From assembly GCF_932526225.1 (NCBI RefSeq), contig NC_064036.1:6951519-7015518 (forward strand): a DNA stretch of 64,000 bases, given 5' to 3'. The DNA comes from Nematostella vectensis. Its lineage: Eukaryota > Cnidaria > Anthozoa > Actiniaria > Edwardsiidae. This document shows, piece after piece, positions 10,907-23,541 of the stretch (positions are counted from its first letter, which is position 1; each line of letters opens with the position of its first letter). The translations under genes and the position numbers were made by a program. The notes under the pieces are model-generated. The model saw only the letters and a program-made list of their open reading frames with translations, made no database searches and was not told the DNA's origin.

Positions 10907-13037
10907 ATGACCCATTTTTCCCTTCTTGCACAACACCAATCCCTTCTTCTACACCAAACATCCATTCTTGTACACCACCCATCCCTTCTCGCACAACACC
11001 CATCCCTTCTCGCACACCATCCATCCCTTCTCGCACACCAGCCATCCCTTCTTGTACCCTACCCATCCCTTCTTGTACACCACCCTTCTCGCACACCACC
11101 CATCCCTTCTTGCACAACACCTATCCCTTCATGTGTACAACACATCCCTTTTTGCACAACACCCATCCCTCCATGTGTACAACACATCCCTTCTTGCACA
11201 ACACCCATCCCTTCATGTGTACAACACACCCCTTCTTGCACAACACCCATCCCTTCATGTGTACAACACATCCCTTCTTGCACAACACCCATCCCTTCTC
11301 GCACACCACCCATCCCTTCTTGCACAACACCTATCCCTTCATGTGTACAACACATCCCTTTTTGCACAACACCAATCCCTTCATGTGTACAACACATCCC
11401 TTCTTGCACAACACCTATCCCTTCATGTGTACAACACATCCCTTCTTGCACAACACCCATCCCTTCATGTGTACAACACATCCCTTCTTGCACAACACCA
11501 TCCCTTCTTGAACAACACCTATCCCTTCATGTGTACAACACATCCCTTCTTGCACAACACCCATTCCTTCATGTGTACAACACATCCCTTCTTGCACAAC
11601 ACCCATCCCTTCTCGCACACCACCCATCCCTTCTTGCACAACACCTATCCCTTCATGTGTACAACACATCCCTTCTTGCACAACACCAATCCCTTTATGT
11701 GTACAACACATCCCTTCTTGCACAACACCTATCCCTTCATGTGTACAACACATCCCTTCTTGCACAACACCCATCCCTTCATGTGTACAACACATCCCTT
11801 CTTGCACAACACCCATCCCTTCTTGAACAACACCTATCCCTTCATGTGTACAACACATCCCTTCTTGCACAACACCCATCCCTTCATGTGTACAACACAT
11901 CCCTTCTTGCACAACACCCATCCCTCCATGTGTACAACACATCCCTTCTTGCACAATACCCATCCCTTCGTGTGTACAACACATCCCTTCTTGCACAACA
12001 CCCATCCCTTCTCGCACACCACCCATCCCTTCTCGCACACCATCCATCCCTTCTCGCACACCAGCCATCCCTTCTTGTACCCTACCCATCCCTTCTTGTA
12101 CACCACCCTTCTCGCACACCACCCATCCCTTCTTGCACAACACCTATCCCTTCATGTGTACAACATATCCCTTTTTGCACAACACCCATCCCTCCATGTG
12201 TACAACACACCCCTTCTTGCACAACACCCATCCCTTCATGTGTACAACACATCCCTTCTTGCACAACACCCATCCCTTCTCGCACACCACCCATCCCTTC
12301 TTGCACAACACATATCCCTTCATGTGTACAACACATCCCTTCTTGCACAACACCAATCCCTTCATGTGTACAACACATCCCTTCTTGCACAACACCTATC
12401 CCTTCATGTGTACAACACATCCCTTCTTGCACAACACCCATCCCTTCATGTGTACAACACATCCCTTCTTGCACAACACCCATCCCTTCTTGAACAACAC
12501 CTATCCCTTCATGTGTACAACACATCCCTTCTTGCACAACACCCATCCCTTCATGTGTACAACACATCCCTTCTTGCACAACACCCATCCCTTCTCGCAC
12601 ACCACCCATCCCTTCTTGCACAACACCTATCCCTTCATGTGTACAACACATCCCTTCTTGCACAACACCAATCCCTTTATGTGTACAACACATCCCTTCT
12701 TGCACAACACCTATCCCTTCATGTGTACAACACATCCCTTCTTGCACAACACCCATCCCTTCATGTGTACAACACATCCCTTCTTGCACAACACCCATCC
12801 CTTCTTGAACAACACCTATCCCTTCATGTGTACAACACATCCCTTCTTGCACAACACCCATCCCTTCATGTGTACAACACATCCCTTCTTGCACAACACC
12901 CATCCCTCCATGTGTACAACACATCCCTTCTTGCACAATACCCATCCCTTCGTGTGTACAACACATCCCTTCTTGCACAACACCCATCCCTTCTTGCACA
13001 CCACTCATCCCTTCATGTGTACAACACATCCCTTTGG
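10907..13037. repeat. 21-bp minisatellite with 42-bp and ~1-kb higher-order structure
   Basis: Two main 21-bp variants alternate: one contains TTCTTGCACAACACC, the other TTCATGTGTACAACACA. About 100 units are present. A distinctive block of variants (TCTCGCACACCAGCC, then TTGTACCCTACCC) appears at about 11030 and again about 1,023 bp later, so a kilobase segment has been duplicated in tandem. Because the unit is a multiple of three with no stops, several frames stay open on both strands. I do not regard these as genes. Confidence 0.97.
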
Positions 13038-14044
13038 TGTTGAAGGCTGCAGGTATTTATATGGTTTGAGATTAAAGATGGTTAATGATTCTACTAACAG
13101 CTGAGACTTAAAAAATAAATTTTGTTTTAGCCTCACATACAGTTTTGTTTATTAGTTCATTAGTTTTATCCTATAGCTTCTTTGTATAATGAATAACAAG
13201 CTAAAACAAGAACTACGATCCTTTCATAAATAAAAAAACATTAAGGTTGATTTTACAAGAAATCTTAAAATGATACAGAACTACAGAGTGATTAAGCTTA
13301 ATCCATAAACGTTTGCATACTTTTTCATGCAATCATTTGTTTTTTGTCTGTCTTTGCATCTCAAACTAGTAGTTAGTGTTGCTTGTTAAGTTTAATCAAT
13401 CACTACGGTGAGTTCTAACATCCACATACTTGCCATTATCTATAAAGTGCAAAAAAATATCATGTTTGCAAATGTAAGAAATCAATATTTATGTAGAAAT
13501 ACATTATGTTGCTATGATGAGTTATAACATCAATTGTTTTTAAAATTAACAATTAGGTTATATACATATGTTGCAGTCTTCCTCAAAACCATTGCAGCAT
13601 AGCTTCCATTCCTGGTTAGTAAAATAGTATCCTTTCTAGTCTTAAACATTATTTTTTTAATCATGATAAACAACAGGGTTTTTTTTTTAAATATGCAATT
13701 TACAGCAAATTAACACCAGCAATAGAACATTGATATATGTTTTAAAATACCCTATATTATAATACAGTACTTCCTAATGAAAAAAAGAATGGTAGCAAAA
13801 CATTCAAATTTAGGGAAATTGCCAAACCCAACTACCAGTACAGTAAGATGTATAAAAAGAAGTCAATTTTCGACAAAACCTTTGCTGCTAACCATTGAAT
13901 CCTATGTTACGAAAACACTGGCTAAATTCTGGTCTGCTTCAATACTTCTGTTTTTTCTTGTTTCTCTTTCTTTGGCATACAAATTAGAAACAGAGTGCTT
14001 CTGGAATTCCTTAGAGCACTATTTTCTCTGTCCTATGTGGTCAC
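13038..14044. other. Intergenic A/T-rich stretch, caspase 3' flank
   Basis: This is unique, A/T-rich sequence between the 21-bp array and the caspase stop codon. It probably contains the caspase 3' untranslated region, since the gene reads leftward. No coding exon, tRNA or repeat array was seen. Confidence 0.5.
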
Positions 14045-17014
14045 CTAATTCTGGGTTACATTCTCGGGAAAGAAAAAAAGATCTTTTCTGAGCATAGATA
14101 CAATACTAGGAACCTGTTTCTTTCTATCAGAATAGTAGTCACCTGTTCTAGACTGGTAGGTAGACACTAAGCTATTCACTCTTGTCATCATCCGTAGCAC
14201 ATCCATGTTGTGCATGTGCTTGTTGAACACTTCACAAATGGACTGGATAAACCATGATCCATTAACAGAATTACGCCATGAGTAATACCCTGGCACGGTG
14301 GAGTAGGCATACAGGAAGTCTGCCTCCACTGGGACTTGAACACGATTGGCATCCTCGGGGCCGGCATCGGTGGCATCTTTACCATCCATATACTCATGTC
14401 CTGGACACAGAGGATAGATACCTTATTTTAAAAAGCACAGCAGCTTCTCTACTTACTATCATTTGATGCAGCAGCTTATGAGTTAGCATAGGGCTGTAAA
14501 TTCGGGCAAGGTATAATGTATGACCCATAGATTGTATGAGAACACAATATCTTCTTTGAAGCATTGAGTTGTATAAAATAGTACAAGCAAAACAAGTAAT
14601 GGAATATCTTGCTCAACTTGCATTAGATCATTATAATTTACCAAAAGGATTCCAGTGCATTATGCCAAACTTTAACAAACTTTTAATGACATTCCATTTC
14701 ACATTCCTTCTAAAATGATGCTTTTTGTCAATACATCTATTAATCCCCAAAAAGAGTTCTCAAATTTCCAAACTTATCACATAAACATTTAGAAGAGCCA
14801 ACTATTGTGCTAGACTTTGAATACATGCCATAAGGGGAAAACATACCTTGGCAGGCTTGGAAGATAAAGATTTTAGGCTTGCCAACAAGGTTGTCACCTT
14901 TGAATGCCTTCATCATGCTTCGAATCTCTATCGTTCCATCAGTGGTGTAGAGTATCCCTTCCTCACCATGGGTAAGAATGGCAAAGATCATAGCATTGTA
15001 GTTAGAATAACTCCTCTGACCAAGTTCCTTGATAATTCTGTTAGTCTCATAGGTCGTTTTATTGTTGTGAACTTCAACATCAAATTGCAAGGCCTTAAAA
15101 GTTTTTTCCAGGGAATCTCTGTCTACATTGGTGCCATTGCGAGGGTACCGATGCATGCCTGATGCAGGAAGGAAATCTTTGTTGTTTATAATGACTGCTA
15201 CACCCCTTGGTGTCTTGTCCATCTTATAAATATGAAGGTCTCCCGAAGGGCTAGATGACTTGGAGCTGCTGCCAAATATATTCAGCCCACCATCAACAGT
15301 CAATCCACCGCCTTCTACAAACAAACACAACAATATTATATGTCTATACTGAATCAATGAAGCAAATGCAGAATTCCCCCTGGCCACCATATTTGCATAC
15401 CACAGAAAAAAACATTTTGTGTAAATATGAAAGCTCTGGATTTTTATTTATGCACATATCTTTGTAATTAAGTATCAAATTCAGGATTTTACAACAACAC
15501 AGAGAGTGCAAAATATTACTGGAACACAAATATATTCACTTCTATCCCATTCTGACCCTTAGCTTATCAAATGGTGTATGGCTTTTTGCTCATTTTAAAG
15601 GGTGTATTTTTATTAGTGTGTGCGTGAGCTTGCAACAACTTTTTGTGAGTCCCCATTCATACCTGCATTCCCACCATCAACAGATTCAATAGGACCCTGG
15701 GCGGCACCATCTTCTACATCTCCTGATAGCTTCCCAGAATCTAAAATCACATACAAACTATTGAATAACAGCAATGCAACATTTTATATAACAGGAGCCA
15801 ATCACTGAAAGGAGAAATAGCACTAATAAATCTGCTATACTGTAAGCATAAATTAGACCAGGATTAAATCGTATTCCTGAAAGCCAAAAAAGCGCTATTC
15901 CTGGCCTAACTTAAATGCCCCTTTTAATTAAGGACCCAGCCCCTAAAACATACTGTAAACTTGAAGCAATTGTGTTTTCTTGTTACAACTGCACGCACAT
16001 TTATTTTACACATCAAAAAACTAATCAACCTAAATATCCACTTCAAACTAAAAACCAATGATGCTGTGCGTTATAAGTAAACTATTGACCGGTATACTAA
16101 CTACTAGCACATGTTAAGATCTTAACTAATAGGATAAATGCATACTTTTATTGACAAGACATTAAGAACTTTTTTATTTAAATTAGGTTTCCTTTCTAAC
16201 TACCATTTTACAAGCATATTGATAGTGATACTGTGTACAGAATAAAGGAGTATTCAGCAAATTTACTGACTGTTCTGGCCATGGACTTCATCGTAGGCTT
16301 ATCAGTCAACATTACCAGAAATTCAAAAAGACGTTGGACGTATAAAATCTTAAAGCTTATCCGTTATGCATGAACAGGTCTGAGCAGGTTTGTGGATGGA
16401 ATTATCTGTTCATCGTCTTTAAAACAGCAATAAAGACAGAGGATATTTAATTCTTGCTTACAATATAAAAAGACTATAGCAGATAGTTCATGTTAAAGAG
16501 TAGTATAGTAAGAAATAAGGAACGAATAAAGTTGACAGGGGGAGACAGAACACTTTAAGAACGCCCCTCTCCCTCAGACTGCATATCGCATCTCGATTAC
16601 ATATTTTATTGGAACATGGTTGCTAAAATTACCTTTCGTTTGAGAGGGTCTCAAATAGGATGCAAGATGTGGTGAGATATCCTCCAAGGCATCGCAAAAC
16701 TTGCTAAAGGCATCTGGGCCCCTCTTTGGCAGTTTATCCAGTAGAATTTCAGCTTTTTCCTGCGATGGTTTGGCAGCTTTTATATCTTCTAAGTCCGTTT
16801 CGTCTAAAATTCCAACTCCATAAAGCGTTGAAGCGACTTTATCGGCTTCAAGATCTTTAATAAGATCTAGTCTATGTGTTCGGAGGGTCCTTCTGTGTGC
16901 GGGATCCATATTAACGCTACAAATATCAAACTTAACCTTAACAGTGTTTTGCTTGTTCGCTGCTGATTTGGAAAGCTTCTCTTCAATGGAATTATAAGGC
17001 GAACGTGACGTCAT
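14045..17014 (-). CDS. CARD-containing initiator-type caspase
   Basis: This is a cysteine protease that starts apoptotic or inflammatory proteolysis after CARD-mediated clustering. Exons: 17014-16633, 15740-15663, 15314-14847 and 14400-14045, all joined in phase 1, giving 427 residues. An alternative start at 16909 (MDPAH) gives 392 residues and has a better initiation context. The CARD (about residues 36-123) contains LLDKLPKRGPDAF, close to caspase-2-type CARDs. A short acidic-glycine linker exon follows. The p20 domain carries RNGTNVD (substrate Arg), LTHGEEG (catalytic His, about residue 269) and QACQG (catalytic Cys, about 308, split by the last intron). The p10 part has YSTVPGYYSWRN. 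All catalytic elements are intact, so activity is expected. Assignment to caspase-2 or -9 is not resolved. Confidence 0.93.
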
Positions 17015-18252
17015 CCCCGATAAGATGAAATGTGTTTGTAGGGAGGGGTGGGTTTAATGTTGATAACTAAACCATCGTCAAAATGATACAAATCATTATG
17101 AAATACTACCTTTTAACTTTAACAATTAGCAAAATACCACATCTTGAATCAGACACAACTTAATTTGACACTTACACAATATTCGGGATATTTTCAAATT
17201 GTAGCAAAATCAAATTTACCCCCTCCCAACATCGTCATGGTCTTACTCGGCAGAAGAAAAGCGATGACTCATGGGAAATGTTACGACGGTGATTTTCCCG
17301 TTACGTCATCTATTTCTTCGCGGTTAGCACTTCCGAGAATTAATCTTTTGTCTGAGTTTAGAAAACGGAAAAGGGAAGTATACACGGGTCAATGTCAAAC
17401 ACAGATCACGTACTTGGGGTGGAGCACTTAAAAATCCTAAGCGTTTTTGACGAAAAAAGAACTGTGCCCGGCCCCGATCCCTTTGTGGGTATACGAAGAA
17501 AGACTGGCATACGAGCACAGTCCTGTCGGGTAGATGAAAACTAGATGAGACCCTCTCCATAGTACACGTATGTTTACATCGGGTGTGGCGGAAACGACAC
17601 TTTTTTTGTTTTCTATGGTAAATAACAAAGTGCTTAGCCGACGCATATTTCTATCAGCTTTCGGGGAAAAATATGATATAATAGTGGTCAAAAGGGGAAT
17701 AAGAAACTCGGGAAGACTCTGCCCACTTTTGTCCAGTTTAACAAGGCCTTTAGCAAGATGTCGAAATAAGCGTGATCAGCAAGCTTGGCCGTCTTACTCG
17801 GCAAAAAAGAAAAGCCTTGACTTCTGAGAAATATTATGGGGACTCCCAGAAGAATTATTGGCTCGAAGCCAAGATCTGACCGAGCTAGTTGAGGCCATCA
17901 AAAAGCTGGCTGATCCACGTGCCAAGCCTTATGCGTGTAGGCCCAGGCCTTATAGAATACCAGTTCGACAAAGTCACCCCTTGACTCGCCACCATTATTC
18001 ACGCAAAAACAACACTGAAAACACCATCCTTTAAAACTCTGTAAACCCCTACGCAGCTTTAGTTCCGGCCAGCTGGTTTCGGCCCCCTGTATCATGTATG
18101 CCCTGCCCAGCTGTATAAACAATCATACATGCAATTATTGATGGGGACCTTACGCAAGGACGAACGGCTACGTCAGAAACATTGGACATTAAAGAGCACC
18201 TGACTCTGTCTGATACACGTCCACGCGTCTCTCACAAATCGAGCAGGGGGCT

Positions 18253-18362
18253 CCATGGGCGGATCTAGCTTTCCGCTGAAGGAGGGGGGAGGGCTCAGTA
18301 TAATAAAGGGGAGGGCTATTATTTTTTTTGTTACATTTGGCTTTCGACTGCTCACACATACA
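18253..18362. mobile_element. Short dispersed element (copy 1 of the family at 39281)
   Basis: GGGCGGATCTAGCTTTCCGCTG, a G-rich middle, then TTTTGTTACATTTGGCTTTC match the element at 39281-39424 in the same order. This copy lacks a clear right terminus. Confidence 0.5.
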
Positions 18363-18909
18363 AAAATAACTTAGAAGTGTGACAATGTGCACAAATCAAG
18401 GTTTTTCCCGATAAGGAAAATTTCTAAGCACTAAAAAAGCAGCAAAAGTGATTGGTAGGATGGAGTTCCAAAATCCTAGCTACGGGCCTGTTGGTGTTTG
18501 CATCTTATAGAGGAATGCTCTTTGTGTCGCGGAATACGAAAAAGAGGAAGCTTGTAATTAGGAAAAAAAGAAGGTGGAAATCATCATCGAAGCTGCTTCT
18601 TTATCATGAGTAAGATGTTAAGTTTTCCAAGTGCATAAATGAAAATTTTTATTTTTATTTGACGAGAGGCTTATGTTGCAAGTGTTTTTACTTCTTTAGG
18701 AAAACAAGGAGAAGTACTAAAAAGTATTTTTGCGAGATATAAATATTCTCGTTGAAATCAAGCCAATGACAACAAAAAACGAGTTGTCTTTTCGTTCCGC
18801 TGTTTATTTGCCATTGGGAGCAGTCAGTCAAAACGTCCAATTTCATTGCTTCGTTTGTTGTTGGTCAGCCACAAGGGTAGAAATGGCAGTTCTATCGTTC
18901 ACCAAGCCA

Positions 18910-19062
18910 GGGCCGTAGCAGGGGGTGGAGCACTGGGGGCACGTGCCCCCCCCCCCCCTCAATAATTTTTAAAAAATTAATGAAATGACCAGTTGGGGCG
19001 TGGCTGTGCCCCGATATTTATTAATGTTTCCTTAAATATTTCGAGGCCTGCTACGGCACTGC
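18910..19062. mobile_element. MITE-like element with GGGCCGTAGCAGG ends (copy 1)
   Basis: The left end GGGCCGTAGCAGGGGGTGG and the right end CCTGCTACGGC form an inverted pair around GGGGCACGTGCCCC and a poly-C tract. A second copy lies in the opposite orientation at 57712-57861 inside an anoctamin intron. Confidence 0.6.
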
Positions 19063-19611
19063 CAAGATTTGGCGGATCTCATCTCGTTATCTGCTGCTTA
19101 GCGTGTACGAAAGGTACACTCCTTTTTATATAAGAACGTCTAATTTTCAGTCATGGCTGGTCTGTTCTAATTTTTGGAGCATTTTAAAACTGAAAATGTT
19201 CTTAATGATTTTTGATTTTAGTGTTTGAAAAAATGATCAATAGCATTTTCTAAGCAAACTTTTGATGAGATAATGAATCTTAAAACATCAGCTTAAAAAC
19301 AACGCGTTTTATTATTTGCTGATGTTGTGTCTTGAACAATAACAGAGACCATGCGTACGTGCATTAGGATACCACTTCCATGGTGACGGGCTCCCCAAGG
19401 GACCCACGGCGCCCGGGAAGACCTCGATATTTTTTACCTTACGTCACAGCTTGCTGTGTGTGGCGTAACCGTATAAGACTTAGGTCTTAAGGGCTAGGAA
19501 CCTGGTTATTGCCTCCCTATTAATGCGCGGGTGCCTCGGCACCTGTGTGTTACACAGTTCGCTAGATAGCGGTGCTGGAGCCGAAATCTCCAGCCTAGCC
19601 GTAAAGCTTTA

Positions 19612-19735
19612 GCTGCCATACGGTGATTCAGCGCACGTCTGGATGTATGGTCTCTATTTTTTGCGTTTTTAGTTTGCATAAACACCGGTTCAATCCCAGG
19701 CAAAGAGCATATTTTTCTCTTTTCCCTTTTTTCTC
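19612..19735 (+). mobile_element. SINE-like unit with a pol III B box
   Basis: GGTTCAATCCC at about 19688 matches the pol III B-box consensus GGTTCRANYCC. It is preceded by the A-box-like region GTGATTCAGCGC and followed by T-runs able to terminate pol III. The A-B distance (about 65 bp) is larger than in a tRNA, so this is at most a tRNA-derived repeat. It could also be a chance match. Confidence 0.3.
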
Positions 19736-20003
19736 TTATCTATTTTTCTAAAGAATCTTATATTTGTGTTCGCAGTTTTTTTTTTTTACCGTGGTTATCT
19801 GTATCTGTGTATAATTATCGCTAGTCACTAGTTTTTTTTTTTTCATGTTTTGTCGGTAGTCGGTTACTTTTTAGGCCGTTTGTCGCTAGTCGGTTAACCC
19901 CATCTTGGTCCTGTAATGTTTCTCTGGCCTTTATGTTTTGCTTATTTCATTGCAACTTGTTTGGAATTGAACGCCAAGCGCGAACGCATCTTTTTTGATA
20001 TCG

Positions 20004-20160
20004 TTGTCCTTGTATCACTGAATGTAATACAAACGCTTAATGTAATACCAACGCTAATAAAATTCGCGGCTTAATGTAGTACCAGCGATTAATGTAATAC
20101 TAACGCTAAATGAAATAAATTTCGCCGCTTAATGTAATAACGAATCAACGCTTAACCATT
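20004..20160. repeat. Degenerate CGCTTAATGTAATA repeat
   Basis: Six or more imperfect copies of AACGCTTAATGTAATAC occur, with occasional TTCGCGGC insertions. It is a short, old minisatellite. Confidence 0.6.
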
Positions 20161-20651
20161 GGCGCAGACGGGAAGAGGGAGTACGCGCGAAGACGTCTTA
20201 TTGTAGCTAGTGATAGTGTTACTAAAATTACGATTATATAGTGTACATAAACAACGGAAAACACTCAATACCGACAACAAAGCTTAATTTAGATTTGCTT
20301 GCCCTTCATTAACAAATATAGAATACTTTGTACTCACTAGGGCGACAATTAACTGGGTTATGGGTTATTTGAATATATATTTAGTCCTTTGAGGACCCTT
20401 CTGACTCCGCGTTTCAATGCACTCGGAGAATCTGTGTCGTAGCCCGAAGTGCTTCATAGGTATCAAATAAATAATAAAATAGCGTAAATGAAACCAAACA
20501 CAGGTTAAGAAAGTTTTCGCATTCTTGGTTAAGTCGTTCACACGGCGTCCAGAAGCCAGGATTCAGCCATTAATGCGTTACTCATGAACCACTTCGGGTT
20601 ACGATACATTGATTCGCTCGAAGTAACAACAACGTGTTGTCCTTTCAGGAG

Positions 20652-20809
20652 CACGTGAGATAATCCAACATTATCCCGTCAACTGCTTTCCAATAGTGGG
20701 AGAGGAATGGCAGTCACGTGTGTTGCATTTCACGTGAGATAATCCAACATTATCCCGTCAACTGCTTCCTAATAGTGGGAGAGGAATGGCAGTCACGTGT
20801 GTTGCATTT
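20652..20809. repeat. 79-bp tandem duplication with CACGTG boxes
   Basis: Two nearly identical 79-bp copies abut at 20730/20731. Each starts CACGTGAGATAATCCAACAT and ends near CAGTCACGTGTGTTGCATTT. There are only a couple of differences between the copies. Confidence 0.9.
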
Positions 20810-21937
20810 GAAAAAAAAACGCACACTAAACCCGTCATTACGTTTGCCAAGGTAGGGGATTTTGGACCAACGTCTGCGGCACCGAACCAAGGACCGTCAG
20901 GTCATACTTACTCCACAAACCGAACTGAACGTAAGTCTTAACTTAAGTCAACTCAATAGCCTGAGCAACCTAATGTAAGGGATTGACTAGAGCTGGACAA
21001 ATTAATAAACAAGTTTTGGACCAAGCAAACCTGGGTAAAAAGCACAAAAAAATGTTCAGCCGATTTCGGGCGATTTTGTGGTCTCCTAGAAACGGCTAAA
21101 AAAATCTTTCATACTTCTCATACTTGAGAATGTTGAACTTCGATTGGGGATTTGGGGGCTCATCACAGGTACCCCAAGCTCACTGTGTGTATGAATAAAT
21201 TATAGTGGTTCACGTTACATTGTGGGTGTCATGATCGTCATGGCTTACAGTAAACATATGTGATTGAAATAAGCCGTTCACTTTACTACGAAATAAAATC
21301 GTAAAACTCTCAAATATATTCTGCCTTGATACTTCCGGCTTTATTTTCGGTAACATGGAATACAGGATCCGTCAGCCAATTAAAACGGGCATTTTTTGTT
21401 AATGCTATCTCTATGGGTTAAAAATTCCTTTGACCACACCCAATCTGCTATCTCTTAGGGGTATGAATTGTTGTCGACCTCGCCCTTAGTGCTATCCCTT
21501 AGGGTGATTTTGTTGTCGAGCACCCCCGTCTGTTTTTCTCGAAGTCCCTCCCTCCCTCCCCCCCCCCCCCCCCCCCCCCGGGATTGCAGCCCTTGTTCGA
21601 TGTTATTTGCTTACGTAAACTACGACGACTTCTTATAAACGTGAAGAGGGGTAAACTTTTTTTACGTTTAATGGTTCCCTCTTTTTTTTAATAATGATTT
21701 TTTTTAAACACCGTTGTAATCATTAAATAAGTTTCGTAATAGTTTCACTTAATTTTGTTTCCAGGTGGAACGACTTAAGCTCTGCTAACTACCGAGTATT
21801 CAGATACGAGATGGGGCCTATGTTAGCACAGATCAAGATTAGTGCACTTTTTGTTATTTCTGAAACCATGGCATAGATAGGTTTGTGCAAAACAGAACCA
21901 GATATTGGGCTTGGTCAAAATGATTGTGTCTTTTTCT

Positions 21938-22078
21938 AGCCTGCAATGCAGGCGATTTATCGGGGTGTTTATAAGGAAAAACTTGCCTCAAGCGATTTGT
22001 AGCCGCCATCTTGGGTTTTGAGCAAAATCCAAGTGGCGGCTAAAAAACAACCGGGTAAACGCCCTCATTGCAGACTAG
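21938..22078. mobile_element. Small foldback MITE
   Basis: The ends CTAGCCTGCAATG and CATTGCAGACTAG are inverted with one mismatch. Inside is a second inverted pair, AGCCGCCATCTTGG against CCAAGTGGCGGCT, so most of the 141 bp can fold on itself. Confidence 0.65.
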
Positions 22079-22208
22079 CCTTCTGCACCTTTTGTAGACA
22101 TTTCAAGATTTCAGCTGCTATTCTCTGGTGTTGGTTTGATCAATGGACCTATTTTATTAGATAGTCGTTTTAACGGTTCATTTGAGTATAACGGAGTATT
22201 CATTTGGA

Positions 22209-23541
22209 ATTTTCCTGGAACCGGGTCTGAACACATTTCTATGATCAATCATAGCCGGAATTAGATCTCTGGGTAAGATGGGTACTGAACAGGACCCGAA
22301 ATGATCCCAGGACCCGAAACGATCCCCAAAAGTACCCCAACTGATCCCGGGACCCGAAACGATCCCCAAGAGTCCCCGAAATGAACCCCAAGGAAAAACA
22401 GTAATGGACAACTCAAGGAATGTGTAAGGATTGGCTTTCAGTTTTAAAAACATATGAAACATTTAGCTTTGTTTGTGTTATCAAAAAGAAATTTACATTA
22501 ACTAAAACTATAGTATTAAGATTTTTATATACGACTGCGGGGGAAATACAGTGGTTGAGTCAGAAATTGGGGTCAACTAACAATTCCTGTGATAGTAATT
22601 TGAGGAGCCCGGCGTGGATAAGTCATTTTTACATAACAAGCCATAAAAGAAAGTCTTTGCAGATGGGACATGCTGCTTTACATAGAAAGCGAAATGTTTT
22701 AAAGTTATTTTTTGCCATGTTTGTTTTCGGTGAATGAAAGACCTATCATATCAGATCATGCCGGGGTATACGCACGACTACATGAGGAAATTCAAAACTC
22801 ACATAATATTGCTTTCACATCCTCTTAATATTTTGCATCGGTAGTAAAAGGGTTGTTCGAGTGTATTACTTAGTGTGCTTTTGTCATTCCATCTTCTCGG
22901 CCAAACCGGCTGCCTAAAATGTGTCGGTAAATATTCGCTCGTGTGAACAAGGATTTCGTGGTGAAATACATGTTTGGTTGTCAGATGAATATTAATTTTT
23001 AGGGGTGATGTTTACCGGAAATGAGATTTATAGTGTCGGAGTCATGTGTCGGAACCGCAAAATGTTAAGTGTGATGGAAGGTCAAAAGTTTGGTTGATCT
23101 GAGCGAAGCTGTGCTATGTTTATGCTGTATTCCTTTCACTAGCAATTTAAAGTTGTGTATTTGTTTTGGACTCTGTTTATGGGTTTAACGTCGGGCAATG
23201 TAATAAATAGAAGTATTGTGTTGGAATTTTAGAAATCGAGTCGCTGTTAACCCTTTATTATGCTTCAAGAATTGCAAGTATTTCTTCTGCTTTCCCTTTG
23301 TCCATTACCGCAATTCCTTGGAATTGATTTCGGGGACTCCTCGGTATCGTTTCGGGTCCGAGGATCAGTTGGGGTACTTTTGGGGATCATTTCGGGTCCT
23401 GGGATCGTTTCGGGTCCTGTACAGTACTCTCCCCTTGAAGTTGGTGATCTCTACACCGTAATCACATCTTTTCCTGGAACCTGGTCTGCACAAATTGCTA
23501 TGATCAACCATTGCCGGAATTAGATATCTGGTTAAGATGGG
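22209..23541. mobile_element. TIR element (22282-23427) flanked by ~73-bp direct repeats
   Basis: The inner element has ~110-bp inverted ends starting GTACTGAACAGGACCCGAAA (left) and mirrored by TTTCGGGTCCTGTACAGTAC (right). Each end carries several GACCCGAAACGATCCC units. Outside are direct repeats, 22209-22281 and about 23468-23541, both running from TTTCCTGGAACC to GGTAAGATGGGT or close variants. The ~900-bp interior is A/T-rich and I find no transposase. The arrangement suggests one element inserted in, or generated together with, a duplicated older repeat. Confidence 0.7.

Noticed and set aside
10776-13104. Open frames up to 705 codons on both strands in the 21-bp array
   Set aside because: A unit of 21 bp without stops keeps frames open automatically; there is no start context, no domain, and no codon bias beyond the repeat.
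17570-17827. 85-codon plus-strand frame upstream of the caspase
   Set aside because: No domain, no flanking splice sites in phase, and part of it is duplicated non-coding sequence.
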